Assembly: GCA_029975475.1 (NCBI GenBank)
Contig: JARKPB010000008.1
Coordinates: 744,001-808,000, forward strand
Length of the DNA stretch: 64,000 nucleotides
Origin: Anaerolineaceae bacterium
Lineage (GTDB): Bacteria; Chloroflexota; Anaerolineae; Anaerolineales; Anaerolineaceae
Direction of reading: 5' to 3'
The notes beneath the pieces were generated by a model. It saw only the letters and a program-made list of their open reading frames with translations, was not told the DNA's origin and did not search any database. Numbering within the stretch: the stretch's first letter is position 1; each line of letters opens with the position of its first letter. The position numbers were made by a program, and so were the translations under genes. Shown in pieces: positions 24,281 to 33,200 of the stretch.

Positions 24281-26860
24281 ATGTCGGAAGACGTCACGCC
24301 CATTCGCCAACAATACCTCGACATCAAGAAACGCTATCCGGATGCGATTCTGTTTTTTCGCCTGGGGGATTTTTATGAAACTTTTGACAGAGACGCGGAA
24401 ATTACGTCTCGCGAGCTGGATATTGTCTTAACTTCACGCAATGTCGCCAAAGGTATTCGTATCCCCATGGCGGGTATTCCCCACCACGCGGTTGAAAACT
24501 ATTTGTCCAGGTTGATCGAGAAAGGTTACCACGTCGCAATTTGCGAACAGGTTGGCGATACACCTGTTCGAGGCCTGTTCCCCCGCGAGGTCGTGCGGGT
24601 GGTCACACCGGGAACGGTGATAGAACCCTCGCTCTTGCCCGTTGAGAAAAACAATTATCTTGCTGCGGTGTATTTATCGGATAAAAGCGCTGCCCTTGCG
24701 TATACAGATATATCCACGGGTGATTTTTACGCCACAGCCTTTGAAGGTGAATACTTTCTTGCCAGTTTGCGCGCGGAAATTGTCCGGGTTCAACCCGCTG
24801 AAGTTTTGATCTCTGAAGGTACAGCCCTGGGGGAAAACGGCGACCTGCACCTGACGTATGTACCAGCCTGGCAATTTGAACCGGCCCGCTGCCGGGATAT
24901 CCTTCTCCGGCATTTTAACACGCTCTCGCTGGAAGGATTTGGGTTACCTGCTGGTTCACCCGCCCTTCCGGCTGTTGGGGTCATCATTCAGTATCTACAA
25001 AACACGCAACCCAGCGCCGTGCAGCTCTTAAGCAACGTCCATTTCTATTCGACCAGCGAATACATGACCCTGGATGCGGCCACCCGGAAAAATCTGGAGC
25101 TTACCGAGACCATCCGCAGCGGGCAAACTCAGGGAAGTTTACTCTCGGTGTTAGATTATTGCCGGTCACCGATGGGGAAACGGCTGATCAAGCAATGGAT
25201 TTCACGCCCCCTGCTTGACCTGGAGGCGATCAATCTACGCTTAGCGGCTGTTGAGGTGTTTTTTGAAAACGGCATCCAACGGGCGGCATTTCGGCAATCC
25301 ATTTCTCGCCTCGGAGATGTCGAGCGGCTGATTAACCGCGTTGTCACCGGCGCGGCCGGACCGCGGGATTTAACTGCCTTACGAGACAGCCTGTCATCAT
25401 TGCCCGAAGTCATGCAGGCGCTGGAAAAATTTACCGCGCTGGACGAACGCTGGCGAACGGACTTCGATTTATGCAAACCTGAACTTGAATTGCTGGTTGC
25501 CGCTATCGCTGAAAATCCCCCTGCCACGCTTTCCACAACAGGAATTATCCGCCCGGGATACTCCGTTGAACTGGACCAAATCATCCAAACTTCGCAGCAT
25601 GCCCGGGAATGGATCGCCAGCCTTGAGAGTGTGGAACGTGACCGCACCGGAATAAAGACCCTGAAAGTTGGGTATAACAAGGTTTTTGGTTATTACATTG
25701 AAATAACGCACGCCAACACTCAGTCTGTCCCCGCCAATTACATCCGCAAGCAAACGCTGGTCAACGCCGAGCGGTATATTACCCCAGAGATGAAGGAATA
25801 CGAAGCCCTGGTGCTCAATGCGGAAGAAAGGATTCACGAAGTTGAGCGCAGAATATTCAAAGAAATTTGTGAACAATTAAGCCTTTCCTATCAGAAAATC
25901 TTGAAAATGAGCCAGGCTGTCGCGGCGCTGGATGTGCTGGCTTCATTCGCTGAAGCAGCCGTCCTTAACAAATATACTCGCCCGACCCTGCAGCAAGAAC
26001 CGGTATTAAGAATTTACGGCGGCCGCCATCCGGTTGTTGAAACCATGCTCCCCGGGCGGCGTTTTATTGCCAACGACACAGTTTTTGAACCTGGCCAGAC
26101 GGTCTGGGTAATCACCGGCCCAAACATGTCTGGCAAGAGCACATACTTACGCCAGGTAGCGCTCATTGTGCTGATGGCACAAATTGGTTCCTTTGTCCCC
26201 GCAGACCAGGCTGAAATCGGGCTCGCCGATCGGATTTTTACCAGAATTGGCGCCCAGGATGAGATTCACGCCGGCCAATCCACCTTTATGGTTGAAATGG
26301 TTGAAACTGCCAATATCTTGCGGCATGCCACGCCGTCCAGCCTGCTCATTCTGGATGAAATTGGGCGCGGCACCTCGACCTATGACGGCCTCTCCATCGC
26401 CTGGGCAATCGTGGAATACCTCCACAATCACCCTGATTTGCGCGCCAGAACGCTGTTCGCCACCCATTTCCACGAACTGATCCAACTGGCGAAATATCTT
26501 CCAGGTGTAACGAATTACAATATTTCTGTCGCCGAAGTCGATAACCAGGTGGTTTTCTTACACAAAATTATCCCCGGCGGCGCAGACCGCAGTTACGGTA
26601 TCCATGTTGCGCAGCTGGCTGGTATCCCCCAGCAGGTGATTCAACGGGCGGGTGAGATACTGCGTCAGCTTGAGACAACCAGCGGCAGCGCTGTCGAGAT
26701 CAACCCCAATCTGGTCCAACAAATGGAATTATTCCCGCAAACCAATCCTTTACTGGACGAGTTAAAAGGGCTGGACATCAACACCATGTCGCCAATCCAA
26801 GCAATCAATAAGTTATATGAATGGCGAAGGCGCTATCTTGATCTGCCTGAAGATAAATAA
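24281..26860 (+). CDS. mutS: DNA mismatch repair protein MutS
   Basis: Recognises mismatches and small loops and starts repair. The 859 residues show the N-terminal mismatch-reading motif GDFYETF (Phe-x-Glu), the connector and lever/clamp regions, and the ATPase with Walker A TGPNMSGKSTYLRQ, Walker B LLILDEIGRGTSTYDG and the ATHFHEL signature. The HTH-like dimerisation end (MSPIQAINKLYEWRRRYL) is present. mutL is not in the window. The gene's end overlaps the convergent membrane-protein gene by 28 bases. Confidence 0.97.
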   Translation: MSEDVTPIRQQYLDIKKRYPDAILFFRLGDFYETFDRDAEITSRELDIVLTSRNVAKGIRIPMAGIPHHAVENYLSRLIEKGYHVAICEQVGDTPVRGLFPREVVRVVTPGTVIEPSLLPVEKNNYLAAVYLSDKSAALAYTDISTGDFYATAFEGEYFLASLRAEIVRVQPAEVLISEGTALGENGDLHLTYVPAWQFEPARCRDILLRHFNTLSLEGFGLPAGSPALPAVGVIIQYLQNTQPSAVQLLSNVHFYSTSEYMTLDAATRKNLELTETIRSGQTQGSLLSVLDYCRSPMGKRLIKQWISRPLLDLEAINLRLAAVEVFFENGIQRAAFRQSISRLGDVERLINRVVTGAAGPRDLTALRDSLSSLPEVMQALEKFTALDERWRTDFDLCKPELELLVAAIAENPPATLSTTGIIRPGYSVELDQIIQTSQHAREWIASLESVERDRTGIKTLKVGYNKVFGYYIEITHANTQSVPANYIRKQTLVNAERYITPEMKEYEALVLNAEERIHEVERRIFKEICEQLSLSYQKILKMSQAVAALDVLASFAEAAVLNKYTRPTLQQEPVLRIYGGRHPVVETMLPGRRFIANDTVFEPGQTVWVITGPNMSGKSTYLRQVALIVLMAQIGSFVPADQAEIGLADRIFTRIGAQDEIHAGQSTFMVEMVETANILRHATPSSLLILDEIGRGTSTYDGLSIAWAIVEYLHNHPDLRARTLFATHFHELIQLAKYLPGVTNYNISVAEVDNQVVFLHKIIPGGADRSYGIHVAQLAGIPQQVIQRAGEILRQLETTSGSAVEINPNLVQQMELFPQTNPLLDELKGLDINTMSPIQAINKLYEWRRRYLDLPEDK

Positions 26861-27891
26861 ACCGCCGCCGGCTTCTTGAACATTTTAGAAATCACCAGCC
26901 AGATTGTTCCTGTTAGAAACAAAACACCCATTACAATCAAACTAAATCCAGAAAATGAATCTGCCGCAGCGGTAATTAACCCAGCCAGCGAATCAGTCAA
27001 ACCGGTACTCAAGAGGTTTCCCGTCTGAAGGCTGTTCAGATTCCCGGCGATCAAGGCAAGCGCCGCCCTGACCAGTAGATAAGCGATTGAAAACAGAATC
27101 CCGCTTGCCAGAAAACTCCACCCAAACAGGCGTAAGAATTTTTCGGGCTTCCGCGAGTAAAGCAAAATGCTTAGAAATACCAGTCCAGCGGTCACAAATG
27201 GGCTGATACGCAGCAATCCAACGGAAAGCCGCCAGAGCCGGAATTCAGGCGAACGGGTGACGGCAGTTAATTGATCTGGGGCTGCCAGAACCAGCTCGTC
27301 CGGAAGACCTGAAACAACCCGGGAAATCTCATTCGAGAGAAATATGATTGCCTGCCCCCGAAAGAATTCAGGCGGCTGGCAAAAAGGCAACGCTTCCAGC
27401 GAAGATGACTGTGAAGTGATCGCGATTTGGAAACGGATCAGTTCCTCTTCCGAACAGGCGGGAAGTTCACTCAACATCTTATCCACGGTAGATACCCACT
27501 CCGTCCTTTGAAAGGTCTCCTTTATTGGAACCAGGTTTACGGAAAAATCCAGAGAAGTGGATTTGAGATTCGCAAAATTCATGATCTCATTGGTTAACTT
27601 GCTGGTTTCATCAACCACCCACTGAGGCGGCAGGAATGAAACAACCAGTGAATTTAACTGCGCTTCTGGTAATGGAAGAAATCCCGCCTGACGAACCATC
27701 TGCACGGTCATACTGGTAAATGCATTAATCACCCGGCCGCTCACATCCCTATCAAGCATTTGCTTTTGATAGAAGGCGGGATTGAGCAGGCTGTTATTAA
27801 ATGATATCAGCAGCGCATTACCGGCGACTGCTGCGGCAAGAAAAACAACCAGTAAAAACGCGATCATCGTATCGTAAAGTGAGGTCTTCAT
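26833..27891 (-). CDS. Multi-pass membrane protein of unknown function
   Basis: 352 residues: one N-terminal membrane helix (MIAFLLVVFLAAAVAGNALL), an outside-facing domain of about 190 residues with two cysteines (LPACSEEE and LPFCQPPE) that could form a disulfide, then three to four helices at 220-340 (FVTAGLVFLSILLY, FLASGILFSIAYLLV, LIVMGVLFLTGTIWLVI). No family recognised. It is last in the five-gene operon, 27 bases after the amylase gene, without a clear ribosome site. Its 3' end overlaps mutS. Confidence 0.7.
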   Translation of the reverse strand: MKTSLYDTMIAFLLVVFLAAAVAGNALLISFNNSLLNPAFYQKQMLDRDVSGRVINAFTSMTVQMVRQAGFLPLPEAQLNSLVVSFLPPQWVVDETSKLTNEIMNFANLKSTSLDFSVNLVPIKETFQRTEWVSTVDKMLSELPACSEEELIRFQIAITSQSSSLEALPFCQPPEFFRGQAIIFLSNEISRVVSGLPDELVLAAPDQLTAVTRSPEFRLWRLSVGLLRISPFVTAGLVFLSILLYSRKPEKFLRLFGWSFLASGILFSIAYLLVRAALALIAGNLNSLQTGNLLSTGLTDSLAGLITAAADSFSGFSLIVMGVLFLTGTIWLVISKMFKKPAAVYLSSGRSR

Positions 27892-27918
27892 AAAAACAAA
27901 AGGTTTAACATACCCGGT

Positions 27919-29292
27919 TTAGCCGGTTGTAAGGAACAACACTGATTTTGGGGGAATTTCGCACGTCATATCACCGGAAAAAACGCTCTCACTGATGATC
28001 TCTTTTAATTGGCGATCAATATTTAAGCAAGCTAGGTAAAAGGTCTCTTTATTACTTCCCGGGTTGACAACAACGAAAACAGCGCTCTTGCCGTCGCTGC
28101 GTTTGATGATCCCAAGTCCAGGGTTTGAGGGAATGAATTCGAGCGCGCCATTTTGTAAAGCCGAACAGGTCTTGCGAACATTTATCAGCCGCTTGATCTT
28201 TTCTCTCAAATCTTTGTCCCACGTATTTTCAGCCCACAGAAAGGCGCGCCGGCAATCCGGATCTTTGCCCCCATCCATACCAATTTCATCACCATAATAA
28301 ATGCACGGGATCCCGGGCAAGGCAAAAATTAGGCAGAAAGCCATAAATAGCCGCTGCTTATCAGACTGACACATGCGCAAAATTCGTTCGGTGTCATGAG
28401 AGCCGAGTAAATTCAAGTGGCTGAATAAATTCTCCTCTGAATACGCCCGTGTAATTTCCTGGACTTTTTCAATAAATTGCTGGCTTGCTATTTTCGCATT
28501 CACATAGTCCAAAATTGCGGCACGTAACGGATAATTCATTAATCCATCAAAGTGAGCGTCCCCAACCCAGCGGGGGTTGATATCCCAAATTTCACCTACC
28601 AGGTAGGCATCGGGATTTATCCCTTTCACCAGCGTTCGAAATTCAAACCAGAATGCGTCATCATCAATTTCATTCGGCACATCCAGGCGCCAGCCGTCAA
28701 TTCCCTGTTCAGTCCAGAAGCGAATCGCGCGGAAGAGATAATCCCGCACGCCCGGGTTGCTGACATTAAACTTAGGCAAACTTTTGAAGCCCCACCAGGC
28801 TTCATAGGTTTTTGCCTCTCCAGGCGAGTAAGCATCGACCGGATACTGTTTTACATAAAACCAATCACGATAAACCGAACGCTGTTGATTCTCCAGCAAA
28901 TCATCAAAAGCGAAAAAGCCGCGCCCGCAATGATTAAAAACGCCATCCAAAACAACTTTTATCCCGCGCTCATGCGCCCTGGTTATCAATAAACGAAAAT
29001 CATCCAGATTTCCAAGCTTTGGATCAATTGCAAAGTATTCTGTAATGTTGTACCGATGATTCGACGGCGATTGAAAAATCGGGTTAAGATACAGCGCGTT
29101 TATTCCAAGCTCGGTTAGATAATCGAGTTTTTCTACAATCCCGGTAAGATTACCACCTTGAAAACCGTGTATAGTCGGAGGAGAGCCCCAGGGTTCAAAT
29201 CCGCTCATGCCAAGGGGTAGGCCAGATTGATAGAAACGATCGGGAAAAATTTGATAAAAAACCGCTTGATTTAACCAGGCCGGAACGGTCAT
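27919..29292 (-). CDS. GH13 alpha-amylase family enzyme (neopullulanase/cyclomaltodextrinase-like), cytosolic
   Basis: Cleaves alpha-1,4 (perhaps alpha-1,6) links in maltodextrins. The 457 residues lack a signal peptide. The four GH13 regions are present: VVLDGVFNHCG, GIDGWRLDVPNEID with the nucleophile Asp, LVGEIWD with the acid/base Glu, and LLGSHDTER. The QIFPDRFYQSG start resembles the neopullulanase group, but the extra N-terminal starch-binding domain is missing. Its ATG overlaps the panE stop by 4 bases (ATGA). It could act on dextrins imported by the transporter at 43.7-47 kb. Confidence 0.92.
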   Translation of the reverse strand: MTVPAWLNQAVFYQIFPDRFYQSGLPLGMSGFEPWGSPPTIHGFQGGNLTGIVEKLDYLTELGINALYLNPIFQSPSNHRYNITEYFAIDPKLGNLDDFRLLITRAHERGIKVVLDGVFNHCGRGFFAFDDLLENQQRSVYRDWFYVKQYPVDAYSPGEAKTYEAWWGFKSLPKFNVSNPGVRDYLFRAIRFWTEQGIDGWRLDVPNEIDDDAFWFEFRTLVKGINPDAYLVGEIWDINPRWVGDAHFDGLMNYPLRAAILDYVNAKIASQQFIEKVQEITRAYSEENLFSHLNLLGSHDTERILRMCQSDKQRLFMAFCLIFALPGIPCIYYGDEIGMDGGKDPDCRRAFLWAENTWDKDLREKIKRLINVRKTCSALQNGALEFIPSNPGLGIIKRSDGKSAVFVVVNPGSNKETFYLACLNIDRQLKEIISESVFSGDMTCEIPPKSVLFLTTG

Positions 29293-30347
29293 TTGCAGCT
29301 TTCCTCTTTTTGTAAATATTTGTAAAAATCTTCCACGAGTCGGTCTGGACGGTGGTGATACGTCTCGAACGCCACATCACCGCTAATCATTGCCTTAAGA
29401 GTCAGCGTATAGAATGCGTTCACCGGGGCACGCAAACCGACCGCAGCAGCCTCTTTCACGACCGCGCCATTTAAGTCGTCCACTTCGCTGCGTTCCCTCC
29501 CGGCGGACAAATCTATCTGCAGGGAGGGCATCTTCGCCCCACGGCCTTTTCCAAGGAACTGTTCGGATAAAAACTGCCCAAGCCGCGGGGGAACCTGCTG
29601 CGCTAATATCTGCAACGCTCTGACCGGGGTTTTGGGTAAATTCACTACCGGGATATTTAACTTCCGCATCACCTGCAGCGCCTCATTCAACATCCGCATC
29701 TCCAGCTGAAAGACACCGGAATGCTGAAACAGGTCTTTCGGCGGCATATTTAAAATCGCCGAGCAGGCATTTGCCTGTAAATTGGTCAACAATTTTGACC
29801 ATTTCATTGCCTTCCAGTTATTAACCACCTGAGGATTTAAACCCGCTGACTGAAAATCTTCCAGAACTGAACCCGATTCAGCGCAGTTGGCAGCCAGCGC
29901 AATGCCGCGAAATTTTTCCACAATTACAGTGCCGTCGTCCTTCTTCCCTACCGCGGTGGTAATACTGGCCGGAAGTATCTTTTCCCACCCCAGTACTTCA
30001 GCATATAAACTTTCATTGCCAATGCCGTTTTGAAGGCTGACGAGCTTGCGGATCTTCGCCTTTTCAGAATTCAGCGCAGGAAGAAGTGCGGCGGTGTCGA
30101 ATGTCTTAACAGCAACGAGCACCGCATCCCACGCGTCATCAAGAAAAGCATCCGGTATCGTGGGAAAGATTGGCACACCGGATAAAACAATTTCTGAGCG
30201 CGGGAGCAGCAGTTTTACCGGATGATCCAAACGCGACTTGACCAGATCAGCGCGCTCCACAAAGCCAACTTTAGCGCCCGAAGCCAGTAGAGATCCGCCA
30301 AGATAAGTCCCAATTGCTCCCATTCCAATTACCAGATATCGCTGCAT
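29289..30347 (-). CDS. panE: Ketopantoate reductase family protein (2-dehydropantoate 2-reductase)
   Basis: Reduces 2-dehydropantoate with NADPH in pantothenate synthesis. The 352 residues show the Rossmann motif VIGMGAIGTYLGGSLLASG, the LQNGIGNE turn and the central helix KWSKLLTNLQANACSAIL with the expected Lys and Asn. The C-terminal part (PSLQIDLSAGRERSEVDDLN) matches the family. The ATG at 30347 follows GAGGTG and lies two bases past the fmt stop. At 352 residues it is longer than the usual 300 or so, so a related substrate is possible. Confidence 0.85.
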   Translation of the reverse strand: MQRYLVIGMGAIGTYLGGSLLASGAKVGFVERADLVKSRLDHPVKLLLPRSEIVLSGVPIFPTIPDAFLDDAWDAVLVAVKTFDTAALLPALNSEKAKIRKLVSLQNGIGNESLYAEVLGWEKILPASITTAVGKKDDGTVIVEKFRGIALAANCAESGSVLEDFQSAGLNPQVVNNWKAMKWSKLLTNLQANACSAILNMPPKDLFQHSGVFQLEMRMLNEALQVMRKLNIPVVNLPKTPVRALQILAQQVPPRLGQFLSEQFLGKGRGAKMPSLQIDLSAGRERSEVDDLNGAVVKEAAAVGLRAPVNAFYTLTLKAMISGDVAFETYHHRPDRLVEDFYKYLQKEESCK

Positions 30348-30349
30348 TT

Positions 30350-31270
30350 TTATACCCACCTCGTGTAACCGCGGAGGAAATCTTTGCCATTCATGGGCTT
30401 TTTCCCGGACGGCTGTATTTCTTCCAGCACCAGGCAATCCTCTCCGCAATAAACTGCCGGAAAACCATTTAAGATTGTAAACGTGCCCGGGGCGCGTCCG
30501 TGATCGCTTTGAACCACACTGGCCCGCATAACTTTGCAGGGCTGATCCTCGAGAAAAAATGTTGACCCTGGCCAGGGGAGAAAGGCGCGCACCTGCCTTT
30601 CCAATTCAGCGGCAGGTTTTTGGAAATCCAGCAGGCCCATTTCTTTCTTGATCAAGCCCGCATAAGTGGCGCGGCTCTCATCCTGCGGAACGGGAGATAA
30701 TTTGCCAGACAGGTAGTCAGGGAGAATTTTGATCAACAAATCCGCTCCCATAACCGATAACTTTTCACTTAACGACAGAGCGGTTTCTTGGGGAGCAAGC
30801 GGGCAGGGCGATTGCGCCAGGATCGCGCCGGTATCAATGCCCGCGTCCATTTTCATGATGGTCACGCCGCTGACAGAATCCCCGTGCAGGATGGCTGCTT
30901 GAACAGGAGCCGCGCCCCTCCACCGCGGCAATAGAGAAGCGTGCACATTAATACATCCAAATTCTGGCAGGCCTAAAACATTTTGTCTTAAAATCTGTCC
31001 GAAAGCCGCGACAACGATTACATCCGGCCGCCAGTTTTCTAATGTTTCAAATATTCCAGGCTCCTTCAGCTTTTCCGGCTGAATCACCGGCAGGCCGAAT
31101 TCGAGAGCCGCCAGTTTTACCGGCGGAGGGCTTAACTTCTTCCCGCGACCGGCGGGCCGATCGGGTTGGGTAACCACCCCAACCAGCTGGTAATTCATCG
31201 CCAGACTTTTCAGGATTGGTACCGCGAAATCTGGCGATCCCATAAAAATCACACGGTGATTAGAAGTCAT
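30350..31270 (-). CDS. fmt: Methionyl-tRNA formyltransferase
   Basis: Formylates initiator Met-tRNA with 10-formyl-THF. The 306 residues have VIFMGSPDFAVPIL at the start, GRGKKLSPPPVK, and the catalytic Asn-His-Asp set in INVHASLLPRWRGAAPVQ and GVTIMKMDAGIDTG. The C-terminal tRNA-binding domain (FLPWPGSTFF) is present. Its ATG overlaps the upstream gene by 4 bases. The peptide deformylase gene often found beside fmt is absent here. Confidence 0.95.
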   Translation of the reverse strand: MTSNHRVIFMGSPDFAVPILKSLAMNYQLVGVVTQPDRPAGRGKKLSPPPVKLAALEFGLPVIQPEKLKEPGIFETLENWRPDVIVVAAFGQILRQNVLGLPEFGCINVHASLLPRWRGAAPVQAAILHGDSVSGVTIMKMDAGIDTGAILAQSPCPLAPQETALSLSEKLSVMGADLLIKILPDYLSGKLSPVPQDESRATYAGLIKKEMGLLDFQKPAAELERQVRAFLPWPGSTFFLEDQPCKVMRASVVQSDHGRAPGTFTILNGFPAVYCGEDCLVLEEIQPSGKKPMNGKDFLRGYTRWV

Positions 31271-32310
31271 TTATCCTTCCCAATTTTTCTGAGTTGCTGA
31301 CCGTCGGGAGTATCATCCACCGCCCAGCCCAGAGCTGCCATTTGGTGCCTGATTTCATCTGCAAGCGCCCAGTTTTTCGCCTTCCTTGCTTCCGACCGGG
31401 CTTGAGCCAGAGAAAGGATTTGATCGGGAGGCGGCTCCTCGGCAACTTCCACGGTCAGATCCTTCTGAAAAGCCTGCAGCGATTCTGGTACTGGAATATC
31501 TGCATCGCACACCGCATCCAGTTGAAGATTTTTAAAATGATACAGCCCCGGCTCAAGATCATGCCAGCGCCCTCCTGACTTTAAGTGCACCTGTCCGCTG
31601 CCCATTACCTCCAGACTTTTTTTGTTTAGATCTAGAATACAGGCGGTGTGCTCATCCAGACCCACAATTACCTCATCACTGGGCAGCATATTTTCCAAAG
31701 TTGAGAACCGGCTGGCGCCCATGAAACAGTGGCTGGTGTCTAATTCGCTCCCGCCGTCGGTATTATTCCAGTGGGGAATAATTGTCGCCTCAAGACCAAA
31801 CCCGTAAAGGAAGTTCATTCCTGGCTTCCAGTGCAAATCCTCGCCCACTTTATAAATTTCATACACTGGAAGGGCGTGTTTTCCAGCGGCGATTGCGGCA
31901 GCGCTTCCGAAAATGATGCTGGCCCCCTGCGTTAAGACATATCGCAGGGTCTGCTCAAAGAGGGAATCTTTCAGCATTCTTACAGTAAAGGTTGGGCTTC
32001 CAGGCCCGAGAAAAGTGATATTCGCGCGGAGCAGCTCAACAGCCAAAACCGGTGAGTCTGTGCCTGTTTCCGGGTCGCGATTTCGTGCGGGTATTTGCTT
32101 GACGGACGCCTGATAATTTTGAAGGCGTTTACCGAGAAAAACGCTGACCCTGCCGGCGACACTTGCTGCGTTTAATTCAAATCCGGCGGGAGTTTCCAGA
32201 ACCGCAATATGAACCGGTGGCGAGTATAGGCTGGCCAGATTCTCAAAAAGTTTTCCGCCAATCGCGGAAGTTTCCCCAGAACCAAGAAATGCGATTTTAC
32301 CAAGCATCAT
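31267..32310 (-). CDS. S51/cyanophycinase-like protein with a cysteinyl-tRNA synthetase-like C-terminal tail
   Basis: 347 residues. The first 230 or so resemble the peptidase E/cyanophycinase fold: GKIAFLGSGE, LGPGSPTFTVRMLKDS and a nucleophile-elbow-like IIFGSAAAIAAG. The last 45 (LAQARSEARKAKNWALADEI through DDTPDGQQLRK) look like the C-terminal helices of cysteinyl-tRNA synthetase. Between them is a beta-rich stretch that could bind ligand. Whether the Ser is catalytic is uncertain, as the usual GxSAG is altered. The ATG at 32310 is 7 bases after a TATAAT; there is no ribosome site. It heads the operon with fmt, panE, GH13 and the membrane protein. Confidence 0.75.
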   Translation of the reverse strand: MMLGKIAFLGSGETSAIGGKLFENLASLYSPPVHIAVLETPAGFELNAASVAGRVSVFLGKRLQNYQASVKQIPARNRDPETGTDSPVLAVELLRANITFLGPGSPTFTVRMLKDSLFEQTLRYVLTQGASIIFGSAAAIAAGKHALPVYEIYKVGEDLHWKPGMNFLYGFGLEATIIPHWNNTDGGSELDTSHCFMGASRFSTLENMLPSDEVIVGLDEHTACILDLNKKSLEVMGSGQVHLKSGGRWHDLEPGLYHFKNLQLDAVCDADIPVPESLQAFQKDLTVEVAEEPPPDQILSLAQARSEARKAKNWALADEIRHQMAALGWAVDDTPDGQQLRKIGKDK

Positions 32311-32317
32311 GGTATGA

Positions 32318-32323
32318 ATTATA
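32318..32323 (-). promoter_or_regulatory. -10 element of the S51-like/fmt operon, leaderless geometry
   Basis: Minus-strand TATAAT, then 7 bases (TCATACC), then ATG-ATG. The spacing matches moaC and scpA. No good -35 is seen. Confidence 0.65.
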
Positions 32324-32362
32324 ACCGTCAAACAAGTCAGAAGCCCTGCCCTGTACAGATGA

Positions 32363-32371
32363 TGTTAAAAT
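32363..32371 (+). promoter_or_regulatory. Extended -10 of the gene at 32379, leaderless geometry
   Basis: TGTTAAAAT (TG-n-TAAAAT), then 7 bases (AGATTCT), then the GTG start codon. It is divergent from the promoter at 32318-32323. Confidence 0.6.
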
Positions 32372-32378
32372 AGATTCT

Positions 32379-32711
32379 GTGGATTCAGAACTGATCAAAT
32401 CAGTTTGCCAGGAGCTGCGGGATGGAATGGATGCTCGCCAGCTTGGCCTGGAAGGCCGTTCCAGGGTCATTGCGCGCAGAGCGATCGCAAAAGTTCTGCG
32501 CGAATTTTACAAGGAAAACAGTCAGGCTAGTGCCATTCGCTCGGGATATTCATTAATTGAATTTGCCGCCCAAGACCAACAGATCCCTGGAAAAATCCGG
32601 GCGATGCTGGCAAATCTTTGCCAGAGGGTAAATGTTCAGTTCGCGTTTGATGATGATGTGGATATTCTGAACATTTCAGAGCAGCTGGTTGACTGGTTTT
32701 CGAAGGAGTAA
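32379..32711 (+). CDS. Small protein of unknown function upstream of a glutaredoxin-like gene
   Basis: 110 residues, mostly helical, with no motif I recognise; two cysteines (SVCQELRDG, LANLCQRVNV). The GTG start sits 7 bases after an extended -10 and has no ribosome site. It ends 7 bases before the glutaredoxin-like ATG and shares its transcript. The family-like acidic patch FAFDDDVDILNISEQLVDWF closes the protein. Confidence 0.65.
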   Translation: MDSELIKSVCQELRDGMDARQLGLEGRSRVIARRAIAKVLREFYKENSQASAIRSGYSLIEFAAQDQQIPGKIRAMLANLCQRVNVQFAFDDDVDILNISEQLVDWFSKE

Positions 32712-32718
32712 AGCTGTG

Positions 32719-32973
32719 ATGGAAAAACCCGATCCAATTATCATGTACGGCTGCAGCTGGTGTTCGGACACACTGGCTGCCCAGGCGGTTTTTGAAAAGC
32801 TGCAAATTACCTATACCTTCATCGACATCGATAGGGATGAAACCGCTGCAGCGAAAGTGATGGAGATCAATCACGGTTTTCGAAGTGTGCCGACCATAAT
32901 ATTTCCGGACGGCAGTGTTCTGGTTGAGCCGCGGCCTTCAGTTTTAAAGGAAAAACTAATCCGTTCCCGCTAA
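32719..32973 (+). CDS. Glutaredoxin/mycoredoxin-like protein
   Basis: A small thioredoxin-fold redox protein of 84 residues. It opens PDPIIMYGCSWCSDTLAAQA and has the cis-Pro segment RSVPTIIFPDGS and a C-terminal helix. Relatives usually read W-C-x-x-C or W-C-G-D-S/T at the active site; here the aligned Cys is in WCSDT and an additional Cys lies three residues earlier (CSWC). AAGGAG supports the ATG at 32719, although GTG at 32716 is also possible. It may reduce mixed disulfides with a low-molecular-weight thiol. Its end overlaps the convergent gene by 4 bases. Confidence 0.8.
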   Translation: MEKPDPIIMYGCSWCSDTLAAQAVFEKLQITYTFIDIDRDETAAAKVMEINHGFRSVPTIIFPDGSVLVEPRPSVLKEKLIRSR

Positions 32974-33200
32974 CTCTTAATATTCTTGATGAGCCAGACG
33001 GTGAATATTCCCGCAGCCGCCGCCAGCATACTGGCCATAATAAATACCCGCCGATAGGTGATAACCGGCTCGAGGATGATATCTCGATCGCGATTAAACC
33101 TCGCTTTCAGGTGATTAATAAACACTGGATCGGGTTCCAGGGGGCGAAACCGATTCTGAATTGCTTTTTCCAGGTTTTCTAGATTCATATTTGCTTTCAT
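32970..33200 (-). CDS. Small single-pass membrane protein of the ECF sigma operon
   Basis: 76 residues: a soluble N-terminal half (ENLEKAIQNRFRPLEPDPVF) and one membrane helix near the C-terminus (VFIMASMLAAAAGIFTVWLI). The ATG overlaps the DegV stop by 4 bases, so it is coupled to the sigma-DegV operon. The opening PLEPDPVFINHLKARF recalls the short cytoplasmic segments before the helix in some anti-sigma-like proteins, but no zinc motif is seen. The function is unproven. Confidence 0.7.
   Translation of the reverse strand: MKANMNLENLEKAIQNRFRPLEPDPVFINHLKARFNRDRDIILEPVITYRRVFIMASMLAAAAGIFTVWLIKNIKS

Noticed and set aside
30348-30449. An N-terminal extension of panE by 34 codons
   Set aside because: It lies within fmt in another frame; the ATG at 30347 has a ribosome site and starts exactly at the Rossmann motif.
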